A DNA stretch of 64,000 bases from Sophora flavescens (taxonomy: Eukaryota > Streptophyta > Magnoliopsida > Fabales > Fabaceae): positions 152,788,811 to 152,852,810 of the forward strand of contig CM061068.1 in NCBI GenBank assembly GCA_030762895.1, given 5' to 3'. The notes under the pieces are model-generated. The model worked only from the letters and a program-made list of their open reading frames with translations. It was not told where the DNA came from and ran no database searches. The stretch's first letter is position 1. Each line of letters opens with the position of its first letter. The translations under genes were made by a program, and so were the position numbers. Of the stretch, positions 22,433 to 34,899 are shown piece after piece.

Positions 22433-24172
22433 TTTTCTTCCTGTTGTTAAGCAAATCTGCAATAGGTATTATCTTATCTTTAGGTACCCAAACTGACTTG
22501 GGTCCTTTCTTGTTAGTTGTCACTGGACGAGTATGCTTAGCATATTTATTGTGTATGCATCTAGATGTAATATGCCCATTTTTTCCACATACTTTACAAA
22601 AGGTGTTAGACAAACTAGACTTAGCTTTGATTTGTTTACTTGGAACTTTTGAAGCTCTGTGTTGTTTAAGTGGTTTTGACTTTTTGTGAGTTGCATCTTG
22701 CTTTTCTTTGTCATAACGTAGACCAGATTTATCATAAGGTGACCTAGAATACCTTAAAATGAGACTAAGCTTATCTGAGTCACCTACAAACTTTGACAGA
22801 GAATCAGTTAGATATGTTACATCTTGTTTCAGTTTTGAAACTTCAAAAGAAACATCAGGTTCACACACTATTTTGTCAGCTAGACTGACATTCATTGATT
22901 TTAGTGTGTCGTTTTCATTTTTAAGGTTTTGTTTCTCAGTGCAGACCCTATCATATTCTTTAGATAGTTTAGAGAATTTCTTTTTGAGACTCTTATATTC
23001 TCGTGATAGTATAGATGACTTATGCAACAATTCATCAAAAGCATTTTGAAGAATGGACGAGTCAGAGTCCATTACCTCAGCATCAGTGTATTCACTTTCT
23101 GGTGTAGTGTCTGCCATGAGACAGATATTTGCCTCTTCCTCAGATTCAGTTTCTTCATCTGAAGAAGATAGATCAAGATCTTCCCATGTGGCCATTAACC
23201 CTTTCTTCTTTTTGAACAATTTCTTTTTGTCCTTTAGCCCAGGGCAGTCTGCTTTGAAATGACCAGGTTTCTTGCATTCAAAGCACAAGGGTGGACCTTT
23301 TTCCTTGGAGTCTGACTTCTCCTTGGAAAACTTTTTATTGAGTTTCTTTCTTTTGAAACCACCTTTCTTTATCCACATATGTTGAATATTTCTGGAGATA
23401 AAAGATATTTCATCCTCACCTGATTCTTCATTATCATCAGAAGATTCAGACTCATCAGATGACTCAACAGCTTTGAGAACTTTTGATTAACTTGCTTTCT
23501 TTACTTGTAGGGCAATAGATTTTCCTTTTCTGTAATTTTCTTCTTCATTGAGTTCAAGTTCATGAACCTTGAGAGATCCAAGAAGCTCTTCTAGAGAGAG
23601 TGAATTCAGGTTTTTTGCTTCCTGAATAGTAGTTACTTTGGGTCTCCACTGCTTGGATAGACTTCTCATAATTTTTCTGACATGATCTCTATTTTCATAG
23701 ATTTTTCCAAGAGATCTGAGACTGTTGATGATGGTTTGGAATCTTCCAAACATTTGGTCTATTGTTTCATGTTCACCCATCTTGAACAGCTCATACTGAT
23801 GAACCAGCACGCTGATCTTGGATTCTTTAACTTGTGAGGAACCCTCTTGAGCTAGGGCAAGAGTATCCCATATTTCTTTAGCAGTATTGCAGCTATGAAC
23901 TTTGTCATGTTTAGATCTGGTGATGGCACACATCAAATAATGCTTAGCTTTAAGATTCAGTTGATGCTTTGCCTTTTGATCTGCAGTCCAGTCTGCTCTA
24001 GCAACAACAGCTCCATTTTCATTTCTGGGTTCAGTGTAACCGGTTTCTATGAGCTCCCATATGTCTAGACTTTGTGCATCCAAAAAGACCATCATCCTCT
24101 TCCTTCAATAGTCATAATCAGAACCATCAAAGAGAGGAGGTTTGTTGATAGCTTGTCCTTCTGCATCCATGG
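22407..24172 (-). pseudogene. Copia gag (element B)
   Basis: The likely start is an ATG at 24172, in frame with pieces 23487-24095 and 22407-23378. Two nonsense codons (near 24107 and at 23487) interrupt one continuous frame. The first piece is a UBN2-type Copia gag domain (LNLKAKHYLMCAI, SLEELLGSLKVHE). The second carries a CCHC zinc knuckle (CFECKKPGHFKADC), an acidic stretch and another knuckle (CKVCGKNGHITSRC). Two knuckles and a long acidic/coiled tail fit the SIRE lineage. Confidence 0.9.
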
Positions 24173-24227
24173 TTGTTGCATGGTACTCCCTCAGCACTTG
24201 TTAGATGATCAACCCTTTCGAGGCTGA

Positions 24228-24239
24228 GCTCTGATACCA
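24228..24239 (-). promoter_or_regulatory. Primer-binding site, initiator tRNA-Met type
   Basis: On the minus strand TGGTATCAGAGC lies two bases inside the 5' LTR (24242). This matches the complement of the initiator tRNA-Met 3' end used by most plant Copia elements. Confidence 0.92.
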
Positions 24240-24241
24240 AC

Positions 24242-25776
24242 TGAAGTTGACACAAGCAAACACAAGAAGGGCGGGGGGATTGACTTGTGTTTGTTAATAA
24301 TTTTTGAAAACAACCTTTAAAACAATTTTTGCAGTCAAGGAGAACTGAAGAGTCTAGGGATCGAAGATTCACGCAAGAGATTTTATCCTGGTTCACTCTC
24401 TTCCAACCAAGAGCTACGTCCAGTCCCTTCGACTTCAAGGATTTTCCACTATTTCTCCAAATGGATTACAAACAAGTATTCAACACCTCTCCAGGCTACA
24501 AGTATTCCTTTCTTACCAAGCCTCTTTAGGCTCTAACTCTAACAAAGAGATTTAAATGTTGATCTTCTTAACTCACTATGGGTGAGAATATGATAGTTTA
24601 AGATCAGTTGAATATTACAACAATATTCAAACTAATGAGTACAGACTCTTGCTCTTAAAAGAATAATGGAATGAATGATTATCAAATGGCAAAAGTTCAG
24701 CTTGCAACATTGTGCAGGCCAGAGTTATTCTTCAATATTTGAGGTCTTAAATTTATAGTGACCTTCTTCTTCACTTGTATTTCTTCAACGGTTACTTTGA
24801 ATAATCCCGTTTAGAGATAACATTTAATGCATGATATCTGTTGTGATTGATAGCCTGATTGTAGCAATGTTGAATAGTACTCTTGGTTATCGAGGTAGCA
24901 TGAATTTGGAGGTTCACTCCACTGAGTATTGCAGCTTGAGTACTTGTTGTTCCTCTTTTGTGTATAATCCATCTTTTACAGTCATAAAGTTGTCATCGTA
25001 CAGATCGTTTTGCAGTATCTTATTGTACGATTCTGCTTTTTGCATTTCTTGCTTGTACTATGTTTCTTTTACAACAAGGTGAAACATTTAAAGCAGATAA
25101 AAAAAATGTGAAGAACAAATATTCTAATGAAATAAATATCAATCATTTGAAATAAATAGAAGAGATTCGGATTGCATTTAATTCATTTCAAGGATGGAGC
25201 TCGTCTAAAACGAAACTCCGTCTACTTAGTTATATGAGTGCTGAAGTCTGTTCTATAGTTTACTTAGCTCGCCTGATGACGTGACATATCCTTTTTAATA
25301 TCAAGTCTTCGAACTTGCTATTTCTTAATGAGTTATAAAGATCTCCGTCTAGTGATGTGGCGGTTAGAGCTCGTCTACTAGATTGCTTTGTGTTTCAGTT
25401 CATTTACTTCTACTAATTACTTCCGTCTTCTTATGTGGCATAGATGGATGCTCTTTTTTATCAAGTCTTTGGACTTGTTGTACCTAACAAGTTATTTAGG
25501 TATCTAGCAAATATTTAGAGCCTCGTCTACTCAAGAAAACCAGTGTACTTAATTAAATAACAAAGTAACTTTACCAAAGTATTTGAGCAGCCCGTCTATA
25601 GGGGTGGACGCGTATTTTTAAATTTGAACTTATCCCACATTTCTTATGTGTAAATATTCCTGGATAACAGAAAGCACATGTTATATCTCAACTAACACTT
25701 TTCCAAGCAAATTTAATCCTTTTGTTAGCATCAAAACTTAGAGATTATTAAATCCAAAACCACATTGGTTCCAACA
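24242..25776 (-). mobile_element. 5' LTR (right copy) of SIRE-like Copia element B
   Basis: Plus-strand ends are TGAAGTTGACAC and GGTTCCAACA. It aligns with 15317-16925 with scattered substitutions, lacks about 90 bp near 24345, and has a short extra segment near 24868. Flanks are GCCAT on the left of the element and ATTAA on the right, which are not a target duplication, so the insertion junction was altered afterwards or the element was moved by recombination. Confidence 0.9.
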
Positions 25777-25780
25777 ATTA

Positions 25781-26324
25781 ATTGAGTTTGGAAAAACTGA
25801 GTTAGTGGACTTGATTAGAAGATAAAGATTGGACAATTAATTGGAAAATTAATTCTGTTGAATGTGCTAGGAATAGCCTTCAAGTCTTTATGTAGCTGGA
25901 CGTGTTTATCTGACAGCCGAGGGAAATTAATTTGAACTTATGAATAAGAAGCTTTTAATGAACTCAGTTATTACTACTGAAAAGCAATTTTTCATTTCTT
26001 GGACTAAATGCTGTAGCGTCCTGAATCGTAAATTACCCTGCAGTTAAGATTACAAAGGATTAGCTTCCTAACAATCACCTATTCCTGTTTGAAAACTCAT
26101 TTATTGCTTTTCATTTTCCTGCAAATTACATTTATTGTCTAACATTTATTCACACTCTCTCTTTTACTTTACATGTTTACATCACCCTTTATTTTATTAA
26201 GTTAAGTGGAAAAAGTTAATAGTAGAATTAATATTCAAACCATTTAAATCCTCGTGGGAATGATCTCTATTCACACTTTATTACTTGTATGATTGTGTTC
26301 ACTTGCACATCTTTTTGCACAACA
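25781..26324 (+). mobile_element. Second Athila A-family LTR piece (3' part)
   Basis: Aligns with the last 540 or so bases of the 5' LTR (from about 3836) and ends CTTTTTGCACAACA. It has an ACATCTTTTT segment near the end that is missing in the 5' LTR. It is followed by PBS and leader sequence, so it behaves as the 5' LTR of another copy rather than a simple 3' LTR. Confidence 0.85.
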
Positions 26325-26330
26325 AGTTTT

Positions 26331-26432
26331 TGGCGCCGTTGTCGGGGATTGACAATGGTGTTGAATATTTAAATTCTTTTGTTAACTTCTTCTATTTAGC
26401 TAGTACTGAAAACTATGTGTACTTTGCTCAGC
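26331..26432 (+). promoter_or_regulatory. Second tRNA-Asp PBS plus leader of Athila A family
   Basis: TGGCGCCGTTGTCGGGGA (26331-26348) is a one-mismatch tRNA-Asp primer site. The next 84 bases match 4394-4478 of element A almost exactly, then homology stops at the CACTA-like element that begins at 26433. Confidence 0.88.
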
Positions 26433-26485
26433 TTTTACATCAGTTGTTTAAACAACTGACGTAAAAAGTGGAATCCAATTAGAAA

Positions 26486-27375
26486 GTGTACGCTACACAT
26501 AAACCTGCACGCCTTCCTTCTTCACCCTGCACTTTCACTACTCTCTGCCCCTCTTCTGCCTTAAACCTTGTCAAGAACCGTGACTGCGACCGAGGTCTTC
26601 TCCACCACCACCGCTGTGAGTTCTTCTCTGCCACCGCCACGGCAGTATTCTCTGGTGAGTCATCTTCTCCCTACTCTTCTCTTCTCTCTTCTCTTTTATA
26701 TTCTATCTCATTTAAGGGTACTTTTCTTTCTCATTTAAGGTTCTCCTTCACTCTCCTTCACCACTGAGCCCTAACAGAATCCACTCTCCTTCACCACTGA
26801 GCCCTAACAGAAGCGGCCGTATTCTCTGGTAATGCCCTAACTTTGTGAACTGTGTGAAAATATGTCAGAGTCTTTGTCTCTGTTTCTTCTTTCTGATAAT
26901 GGGTTTGTAAATAGCAATGTTGAAATAGTGATGTGATATAAGTTGTGTTATTGTGTTTATCTCTGTTATATGTATGGAGGGTATTTTGTTGATAGCTGGT
27001 ATTTGATGGAGTTTGATAATGGTGATAGCTAATATTGATTTGTTAAGGTTAATAAAACCAGTAGGAAAACCATGTGTCTGGAATGGTGCCTGGACCTGAT
27101 AAGTTATTTTCTACACTTTAAATATGACTGCTAAAGAGACTAATCTATTGTTAAAAAATTTCAAAACTAGGTTGATAGTCCGAGAATATATGCAAAAATT
27201 TCACTAAAGAGAGGGATATGAACCTTATTTTTTATGGAATGCCTAATAGTAACGGAATGTTCTATTGTCCTTGTGTCTAGTGTTTGAATACGAGGAAATG
27301 TATTTATCTATTTATCTTTATCTTTAGTTATCCATGTTAAAAAAACATATTTTAATATTTACTGTTTTTGAACAG
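26486..27375 (+). other. 5' leader and first intron of the CACTA 1 gene
   Basis: A CT-rich, probably transcribed leader has a 31-bp direct duplication (26752-26781 and 26783-26812, CTCTCCTTCACCACTGAGCC). A plausible donor lies near 26829 (TCTCTG/GTAATG) and an acceptor at 27374-27375. The ORF at 26486-26767 has no domain and is probably untranslated. Confidence 0.4.
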
Positions 27376-27383
27376 GCATACAC

Positions 27384-30300
27384 ATGGATCACTCGGACCC
27401 GCATGCATGGGAGGACACTGTGCGGCCTACGCAGGACACTATGGGGCCTACACAGGACACTATGGGGACTATACAGGACACTATGGAGACTACGCCTGAT
27501 GATACTGTAAGTTTATATGTTATATACTATTTTATTATTTATTTATAATGCAAGTTTAAGTTCTTTATATATTCTTTATTTATCCTTATTATACATGACC
27601 TTCTAATTTAACATTTTTTTGTCCAAACAGACATCACAGTCTCGGAGGAAACGAGGTAGAGGAGCCACATCATTGAAGAAGTTAGAGAAGGCTAGGCAAA
27701 GTGGTCAACCTCTTGAGGTGTCCTTTGATGCTAAACTAAAGCCCCAGGGCCCCCGTTCTAGAGAATTTAAATCGTGGGTGATTCTACAAACCAAGCAGCA
27801 CATTAGCATCCTATACAACCATTGGAATGACATTCCACAGAACGTTAAGGATCATATTTGGGAGGATATCATGGTATTTTACTTTTACATTCTTTTGATG
27901 TACATTATTAAATAATTATCCGAGTTCTAATTCATCCTGTTTGTTATGTATTTAATGTGTAGATAGCTTGGACCGTGCTGAATGACGAGCATCATCAGGC
28001 GAAATGGCTCTCAATGGGGGTAAGGCACTGTAGTGGGTTCAAGCATGATCTTACTAGGTACTATGTATCTGGGATGAAGAAGCTTGATAAGATGTTCTTG
28101 GATTACCCCTGGATTGATAGGGAGACGTGGGATAAATTTGTTAGCATTCAACATGGGGACACATTTCAGGTTAGTTGATGAAGTTAATTTATTTTTTCTT
28201 CTTAAAGATCATTTAATTAAAGAAATTAAATGTATTTAACTCTATTAATTATGTGTTTTTGTTTAAACAGGCTAAGGCGGAGATGGGTATGCAGAATCAA
28301 GCTGAGAACGTCCACACCCACACATTGTCTCAGGGTGGGCACGCCACTAGGATTGACGAGATGATGGCGGAGATGCTTAGGGTGAAGTAGGAGGAGCTGG
28401 CTGCGAGGATAGCAGTTGGAAAGGAGCCTGAGGGCACACCTATTGATCCTCCGTCTCCTATCCCGCGCGACGATGTTTGGGTGGCCGGCCGATGACAAAG
28501 AAAGGCTCTTTTAAAGCTGAAGTCACTCGCGATGTGGCAGATAAGATTGTAAGTAACTACCTATATTCATTTATAGTTGATATTTGTATATGGTTGATAT
28601 TTTTAAGGAACACCTTTCTCTTACACGTTTTTTCAATTCTTCATTGTAGATGGAGCTTAAGGAAAAATGCTCCCAGGGCTCATTCGTCCTTTTTGGATGC
28701 CAGGACATATTGCTCACTGCTCTAGGCAAGGACCACCATCTTGGTCAAGTGATCGGTGTTCCGGAGACGGTGGGCATCAAAGAACATTATGGTAAGTCTA
28801 CTTCACGAAGGAGGGTCGTCGATGGGGCTACACTTATAGAATCCATTACGCAAAAGCTCCTTTCCGACCCTGCCATTACAGACCAGCTGATGAGTCGCTT
28901 CTTATCCAACCCAGATTTCAAGCAGGCACTTTTTAGGGAGCTTGCCTCCGTGGGTTCCCAGGACATCGCCGGAGCTGCCAACCTTTCACATGTAAGCACA
29001 AAAGAGAGCTATAATAGGACACATGTGGATATGGATGAGTTGGCAGAGAGGGAGCGGGAGTTGGAGGTCTGACGCCGTGAGCTTGAGTGTGAATCGAAAC
29101 AGCGGGAGTTTGAGCTGGCGCAGCGGGAGCTCGAGTTGGCAAGGAAAGTATATATTCATTATTAATGTCCAAATTTGTCAATTAATTACTTATGTTGTTT
29201 TTTAATTATCCACAATTTATATACCTGATTTATTTAATATTGAAGGCAAATGCGGGTAAAATTTCTCTCATGACTCGGTTGTTCTCGATTGGCGATGATT
29301 ATGCACCCGTGCTTTTTCAATGGGAATTGGAGCATGATGGTTGGCTGGCACGCCCACTTCATGAGCATGAGCTTGGATTTATATTCAGTGGCTACGATAT
29401 TGGGTATTTTTTCAATGATGGCCAGCAACTATCCATTGCGGTTGTGAGTCTTTGGTCGATGTAAGAATGCTTTATAATTTTATAATTAATTCAATTTATA
29501 TATTTTATTTGAATTTTATGATTAACTGTATTCATATCGTAGGCATCTCCATCGACTTCAGCTCGAGAGGGGTGACAACCTATTCGGCTTCTTAAAGCCC
29601 TACTCCCTTCAACCTGAATTCTTGGACAATCACAACAAAGTCACAGCGTACTTAACTAGATTACTGGGAGGTGATGATCGCAAGGAGCTATATCTGGCAC
29701 CGTACATAATGAACAGGCATTGGCAGTTGCTCGTAATTCATCCTGTCAGGCATAATGTCATCTTCTTATGCTCTCTCCATAATAACCCGCAACGGGAGGT
29801 GGTGGAACCTATCAATAGGTTAGTAATTAATCTTCTATTTAATTTAAGTTTTAACATTTACTTTAATTTTATGCGACAAATGATGAAATGGTTAATTTAC
29901 ATGAATGTTCTGCTTATGATAGTGCGCTCAAGACTTGTAGTTTGAGCTGTGCCAATGGGAGGAGTAGGACTCCTAAGTCTAAAGGAAATCCTGATTGGAT
30001 TATCCCCAAGGTTGGTAGTTTGTTAAATAGTATATAATATTAGAATTACTAATTACTAATTCCAAATATATATGTTTATTTAACTAACATTAAATTTCAT
30101 TTCTTTCATAGTCTCGATATCAGCTAGACGGTTGGTCGTGTGAATATTATGTGATGCAACATATGCTGAACACAGTCTTCGCATCTATTACGGAAGGATG
30201 GAAATCGGTAATAATGCTTAATTAAACAACTTATTTAATTATATATTATAGTTTTCATTTTCATTGCGTTAATTAATGTTACCGTCATTTATTTGAATGT

Positions 30301-30447
30301 GTGCAGGCTTTTAACAGCGACCGATCTCCTCTAAACAAAAAAGAGTTCAAAGACTTGAGGACGCGGTTTGCAGAATTTTTCTTCAAGTATGCTAAAGAGA
30401 AAGGATTGCCCGCAAGTATACCTCAGGAGTATATAGAAGATGTGTAG
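27384..30447 (+). pseudogene. CACTA-associated gene, Transposase_24-like region plus Ulp1-like protease
   Basis: Ten exons are joined by GT-AG introns with consistent phases: 27384-27506, 27631-27873, 27963-28169, 28271-28548, 28650-29147, 29246-29460, 29543-29818, 29923-30010, 30112-30207 and 30307-30447. Exons 2-3 (RRKRGRGATSLKKLEK, KDHIWEDIM, DETWDKFV-like end) resemble the plant Ptta/En/Spm 'Transposase_24' family. Exon 5 ends in a Glu/Arg coiled coil. Exons 7-9 resemble C48 Ulp1 proteases, with His in NRHWQLLVI and Cys in QLDGWSCEYYV, but the usual Asp position reads Cys (FLCSLHNN). Defects are a stop at 28388-28390, a 1-nt net loss in exon 4, and a stop near 29070. About 720 codons. Confidence 0.78.
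27413..27497 (+). repeat. 21-bp coding minisatellite, four units
   Basis: Four near-identical 21-bp units (AGGACACTATGGGGACTATA type) lie inside exon 1 of the CACTA 1 gene and encode repeats of a QDTMGPT-like heptapeptide. The unit length is a multiple of three, so copy-number change keeps the frame. Confidence 0.8.
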
Positions 30448-30655
30448 TTAGTAATTAGTATAGAAACTTATATGTAGGTGTGTAGTAATTAGTATGTTTT
30501 TTATCCCCCCATTTGTTCCTTTGTATATATATACTTTTATTTTATTAATGAAATTTAAGTGAAATATTGGACTGTTTACCGGACTGGACTGTTTACTGAA
30601 TACATGGATAGCTGGGGGAAGGGATATATTGTAACAGCATTTAAAAAAAAAAACT

Positions 30656-30983
30656 AAAGCCTTTAACGTCAGTTGTTTAGTACAACTAAGGTTAAATAAA
30701 AAAAATTGCCTTTTAAGATCAGTTGTAATAAAAAACTGACGTTAAACGTTAAGCTTTTAACATAAGTTGAATGAAACAACTAATGTTAAAAGTTATTTTT
30801 TTTAAAAAAAATTGGCTTTTAACGTCCGTTATGTAATCAACTGACATTAAAAGTGTAATTTTAATGTCAGTTTTGAACTGATGTAAAAAGTTATATTTTT
30901 AACGACTGCTTCAATAACGTCAGGATTATTCAGACGTCAAAAATCAATTTTGACTGACGTAAAAAACACTTCATGCACTAGTG
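30656..30983. repeat. Subterminal repeats and right TIR of CACTA 1
   Basis: At least five AACGTCAGTTG / CAACTGACGTT-type units in both orientations form imperfect palindromes separated by A/T runs. They end in the terminal CACTAGTG. Such subterminal repeats are transposase-binding sites in CACTA elements. Confidence 0.75.
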
Positions 30984-31417
30984 TTTAAACATTTGCTGTC
31001 CAAATGCAATAAAATTCAATGATAAAACTCAAATTTGTTGTCCAAATTCACACTTGATTACTCGCTGCAATTTTAGCGTTTTTCCATGAATTATTCTCTG
31101 TTATTTCTACTTTAAAATCAAGATAGAATCACAAACTTTTCACCAAAGGTATAAATCTCTATTTAAAAGACATTCAATTAATACATGTGCAGTCTTTCCT
31201 GAATTTATGATTGCCATGTACCAAAAAAATGCCGAAACTTCTATGCATTCAATAATGACAATTATAAGTTCCCTCTATCTACCCTCAGATAGTAGTTGTA
31301 GAGATAACTCGAGCAGGTTTTTGATTCCAAAACATTGGTGCGTGTAAGTTCCCTCTAGCATTTCTGAAAAGAATTGCATCAATAGCGTGTAAGTAATGCA
31401 ACATTGAACAACGAATT
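30984..31417. other. AT-rich stretch without genes
   Basis: No convincing ORF or repeat. It does not continue the Athila leader that ends at 26432, so the CACTA insertion has unrelated flanks on its two sides. Confidence 0.5.
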
Positions 31418-31844
31418 GGAAGCTTGCATAAAAAAACAAATGAAATTAAAGTTCAAAACCTGCATATGTGAAGGAAGGAAAGAGTGACCAAAGTAAGGAT
31501 TTTAGAGGGAAAGGGGATAGACAGATTCCAGTGTGTGGCAATAATCCTAATCCTTATATGCCAAAAATGCAAATGCAGAGTGAACAGAGGGAGAGAAGGA
31601 AGATAGAGAAGAAAGTTAGAGATGAGAGATAGATAAAAGTTCTTTAAGAGAAGAATAGAGATGAAAGAAGTGAGAGATAAAAGAACAAAATCAAATAAAA
31701 AAAAGCTAGAAAAAAGGACGAGAACGTTCCTTCTTGTTTGAGCGGAAAAAATGTAACGAGGAGTGGTCACCTGTAATAGCAAGGTAAAATGTTTATTAGA
31801 AGAGCACCTCCTTTTATTAGATACTAAATAGATGAAGATGAACC
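31418..31844. repeat. Tandem duplication, first unit (about 427 bp)
   Basis: Begins GGAAGCTTGCATAAAA and ends near GAGCACCTCCTTTTATTAGA. A second copy starts at 31845, continues to 31974, is cut by the hAT element, and resumes at about 35535-35860. No coding sequence; AG-rich in the middle. The ORF 31453-32010 (minus) is a by-product. Confidence 0.8.
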
Positions 31845-32064
31845 GGAAGCTTGCATAAAAAAATGAAATTAAAATTCCAAACCAGCTTATTGTGAAGGGA
31901 GGAAAGAGTGACCAAAGGATTTTAGAGGGAAAGATGACAGACAGATTCCTATGTGTGACAATAATCTCAATCCTTATGAAGCATCGACTCCGACATGGAC
32001 ACCGCGACACGACACCGACACCGGGAAGCGGCTAATGTCCAAAACATAGGACACCGGGACACCG

Positions 32065-32066
<2 letters not shown>

Positions 32067-32102
<36 letters not shown>
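32067..32102. repeat. TA dinucleotide microsatellite
   Basis: About 18 TA units lie just inside the left end of the hAT element. Confidence 0.9.
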
Positions 32103-32107
<5 letters not shown>

Positions 32108-32344
32108 TAAATATAAACAAATTGAACACCAATACACCATAAGATTTGAATATTCATTTCAAAAGATAACTTTGAAGCATTACTACATCACATCTTTCCA
32201 ATGATAATGAGTCTCAACAAAAAATAATAAGAGACATCATTATACAATTTAAGCACTTTGTGTTTTAGCAAAAAGATTCATACATAAGATCAAACATGTC
32301 TTTCACCTATAAGCTACACAAAAAAACTAAGAAAGGATCTAATC

Positions 32345-34548
32345 TATTTAAGGTCCTTCACCCCCTTCTTGATCAACATCAATGAAGAAAACAACCTCAA
32401 GGTCCGATTCATCTAGAGACAGATTGGCAACTTCAAGAATTCCACAATCATCAAGTGCTCCAAAATCATCTCCTCCAAAGTCCATATTGTGGAGAATTTC
32501 TTGAAAGGAGTCGAAGATTGCTATGAACAAATACTAAATCTTCCGCCCTATGTGGTGTCATCTTGTTTCTCTTTAAAGAATGGATGAAGGAGTATGTACT
32601 CCAATTCCTTTCACAACATGAAGACGAACTAGGTTGCGCAAGTAGCTTAAGGGCAACCTTTTGAAGGATTGGAGCCAAAGTACCATGAGTTAGCCACCAA
32701 GTCTTTGGATCCATTTTGCCTCTATCACTTAGAGAATCAAGATCATCAAAACCTTGTCTTCCGTCCGAGAAGTTGGCAAACTCTACATTCACTTGTCTTC
32801 TTACATCATCATCAATAAAGTACCTCTTGAAGCATTTCACTTTTTCACGAGTGAGTTCTATGTCTTGATGTGGAGGAATTCTATTAATCTCTTCACTTAG
32901 CCATTCATGACTATAATACCTAAAATTAAAAAAATACACACATATTTATATATAAACTTGTTGCATAATCCTAAAAAATATGTAACTAAAAAAGTATCGA
33001 GTTAATCACCTTGGATTTAGAGAATGTGCTAAACAATGTAGAGGAGTGCTACTCTTTGTCCACCGATCTAGTAAAATGGAGCGCACTACTTCATAAAAAG
33101 TTGATCCTTCACCCTCCTCCTTTTGTTCATGTCGATATATGACCTTCTTCACCTTTTCAATCATTGAATCCCACATTTCATACACTAGGTGGAGAGATGA
33201 AGCATCCGTATCAGCTCTTCTAAGAACATCATAGATAGGGTCAGTGAAGGAAAGAATGTAATCAACCTTATCCCACCAAATATCATCTAACAATGTATCC
33301 TTCACAAGTTTAGCTTTCCCAACATCATCTTCCTTGTAAGAAGACCATTGATCACTAATGACCATCTCTTGGAGTCCTTTCTTCAATTGTTTAAACCTCT
33401 TGAGCATAACTATAGTCGAGGCAAATCGTGTTGGAGCAATGGAAAGTAACTTCAATGAATTGAATGAATTGAAAATGGATAATCTCATAGAGTGGCCCAT
33501 GATGAAGTTTTTGATGAGCATGGCATCTTTTACAATTTGAGTGATCCAAGAACATGCATGATAAGCAACATTGTTTTTTTCTGTATTCTTGGCTGCACAT
33601 ATATTCTTCAAAGCAAGATTTAGTGTATGCACAACACAAGGAGTCCAATAAATATAAGAAAATTCAGCCTCAATTAATAAACCAGCTGTCTTACAAACAG
33701 GTGCATTATCTGTCACTACTTGAACCACATTTGAGGGCCCAACCTCCATAATTACATCTCTCATTTACTTGGCAATGAAATCCTTGTCTTTTACCTCATT
33801 TGAACAACCAAAAGCCTTTAGAAACATTGGCCTATTCTCACTGACAGCCATGAAATTAATAAGAGGCCTTCTTTGGGGGTCTCCATCCATCACTAACAAT
33901 GCTCACACCCTTTTGAGGCCATGTATCTTTAATTGGCTTCAATAACTTCTCCACATGTCTTCGCTCATTCATAAGCAATATTGTCCTTAGTTTATTATAT
34001 CCCGACGGTTTGTAACCACTGACACAATGGTCGACCGCATAGGAAAATGCTTCCCTATAATGAGGATTTCTTGCTAGATGAAATGGAAGCCCGGAAGAGT
34101 AAAACATCCTCGCAATCTCAGCATCAAGTGTCTCTCTAGCATACATATTGAAAGCCTTTTCTATAGGAGATGATGTCTTTCTCTTTTTTGGATCAATTGA
34201 GGATGGATCAGAAGCTGGAGGCAATGAAACAGATCTTGACTTTGATTTCTCTACCTTCAACGTAGCCTCATTGTCTATCTTCTTCAGATCAACAAGTTTG
34301 GCAGTTGTTATTTTTTGACATGCTCTGACTCCTTTTCCTGTAATCTTCAATAAGTGTGCCCTTACTCTAGTGTAAGAGCCATTGAAAATCAAATCACAGA
34401 GATTACATTTGAGTTCATAGTTTCCTCCACCACCACCTACACCTTTTATCATAGTAACATAACTCCATAGAGGTTTGGTGTCATCTTCTTGCTCTTTGGC
34501 TTTGGCTTTGGCTTTGGCTTTGGCTTGACTAGAACTAGAAGCACTCAT
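32345..34548 (-). pseudogene. hAT transposase (BED zinc finger, DUF659, hAT dimerisation domain)
   Basis: The probable start is an ATG at 34548, after a possible acceptor, giving MSASSSS and an Ala-Lys repeat. A BED-type finger follows (LKCNLCDLIFNG, VRAHLLKI). The DUF659 region contains SDGW and, after a 1-nt frame change near 33885 and a stop near 33766, VTDNAPVCKTAG. The 33006-33764 exon ends at about 33009 with GTGATT. The next exon starts at 32919 and holds the hAT C-terminal motif (QPSSSSCCERNWS, SLKRNKMTP). A further frame change near 32520 precedes the acidic tail ending near 32348. Degenerate, but all family landmarks are present. Confidence 0.86.
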
Positions 34549-34899
34549 ATATCTACAACTATTGAGTTTTAAAAAAAAAATACAACCAATGGAACACATC
34601 AAAAATCAAAATAATATCAAAGACCCAATCACCCAATTAACAAAGAACTGAAAGAAGTTAGGGCAGTGTTGCAGGTATTCAACACAGACAAAGACACCAA
34701 AATAGTAACAAGACACCAATACAACAATAAAGACACTAATAGTAAGAAGAAAATGCCCAGGTGTAGCAATAAAATGCAAAGTAATTGAGAGTGTAAGACT
34801 AACCTAGGGCAAGAAACTTCAAATCGATTGAAGGAGAAACCACAAAATAGTAGGACCGTCTCAGCAGCAGCACCTGCCATGGAGGACATATGAGGTGTG

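Larger units (their letters stand above)
26433..30983 (+). mobile_element. CACTA-type DNA transposon 1
   Basis: The right end reads CACTAGTGCATGAAG on the minus strand (30969-30983), a CACTA-type terminus. It is preceded by subterminal repeats of an AACGTCAGTTG / CAACTGACGTT type (30656-30965). A single related palindrome (CAGTTGTTTAAACAACTG, 26441-26458) stands at the left edge, but the left CACTA terminus is missing. It contains one multi-exon gene; no TNP2-type transposase was seen, so it was probably non-autonomous. Confidence 0.75.
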
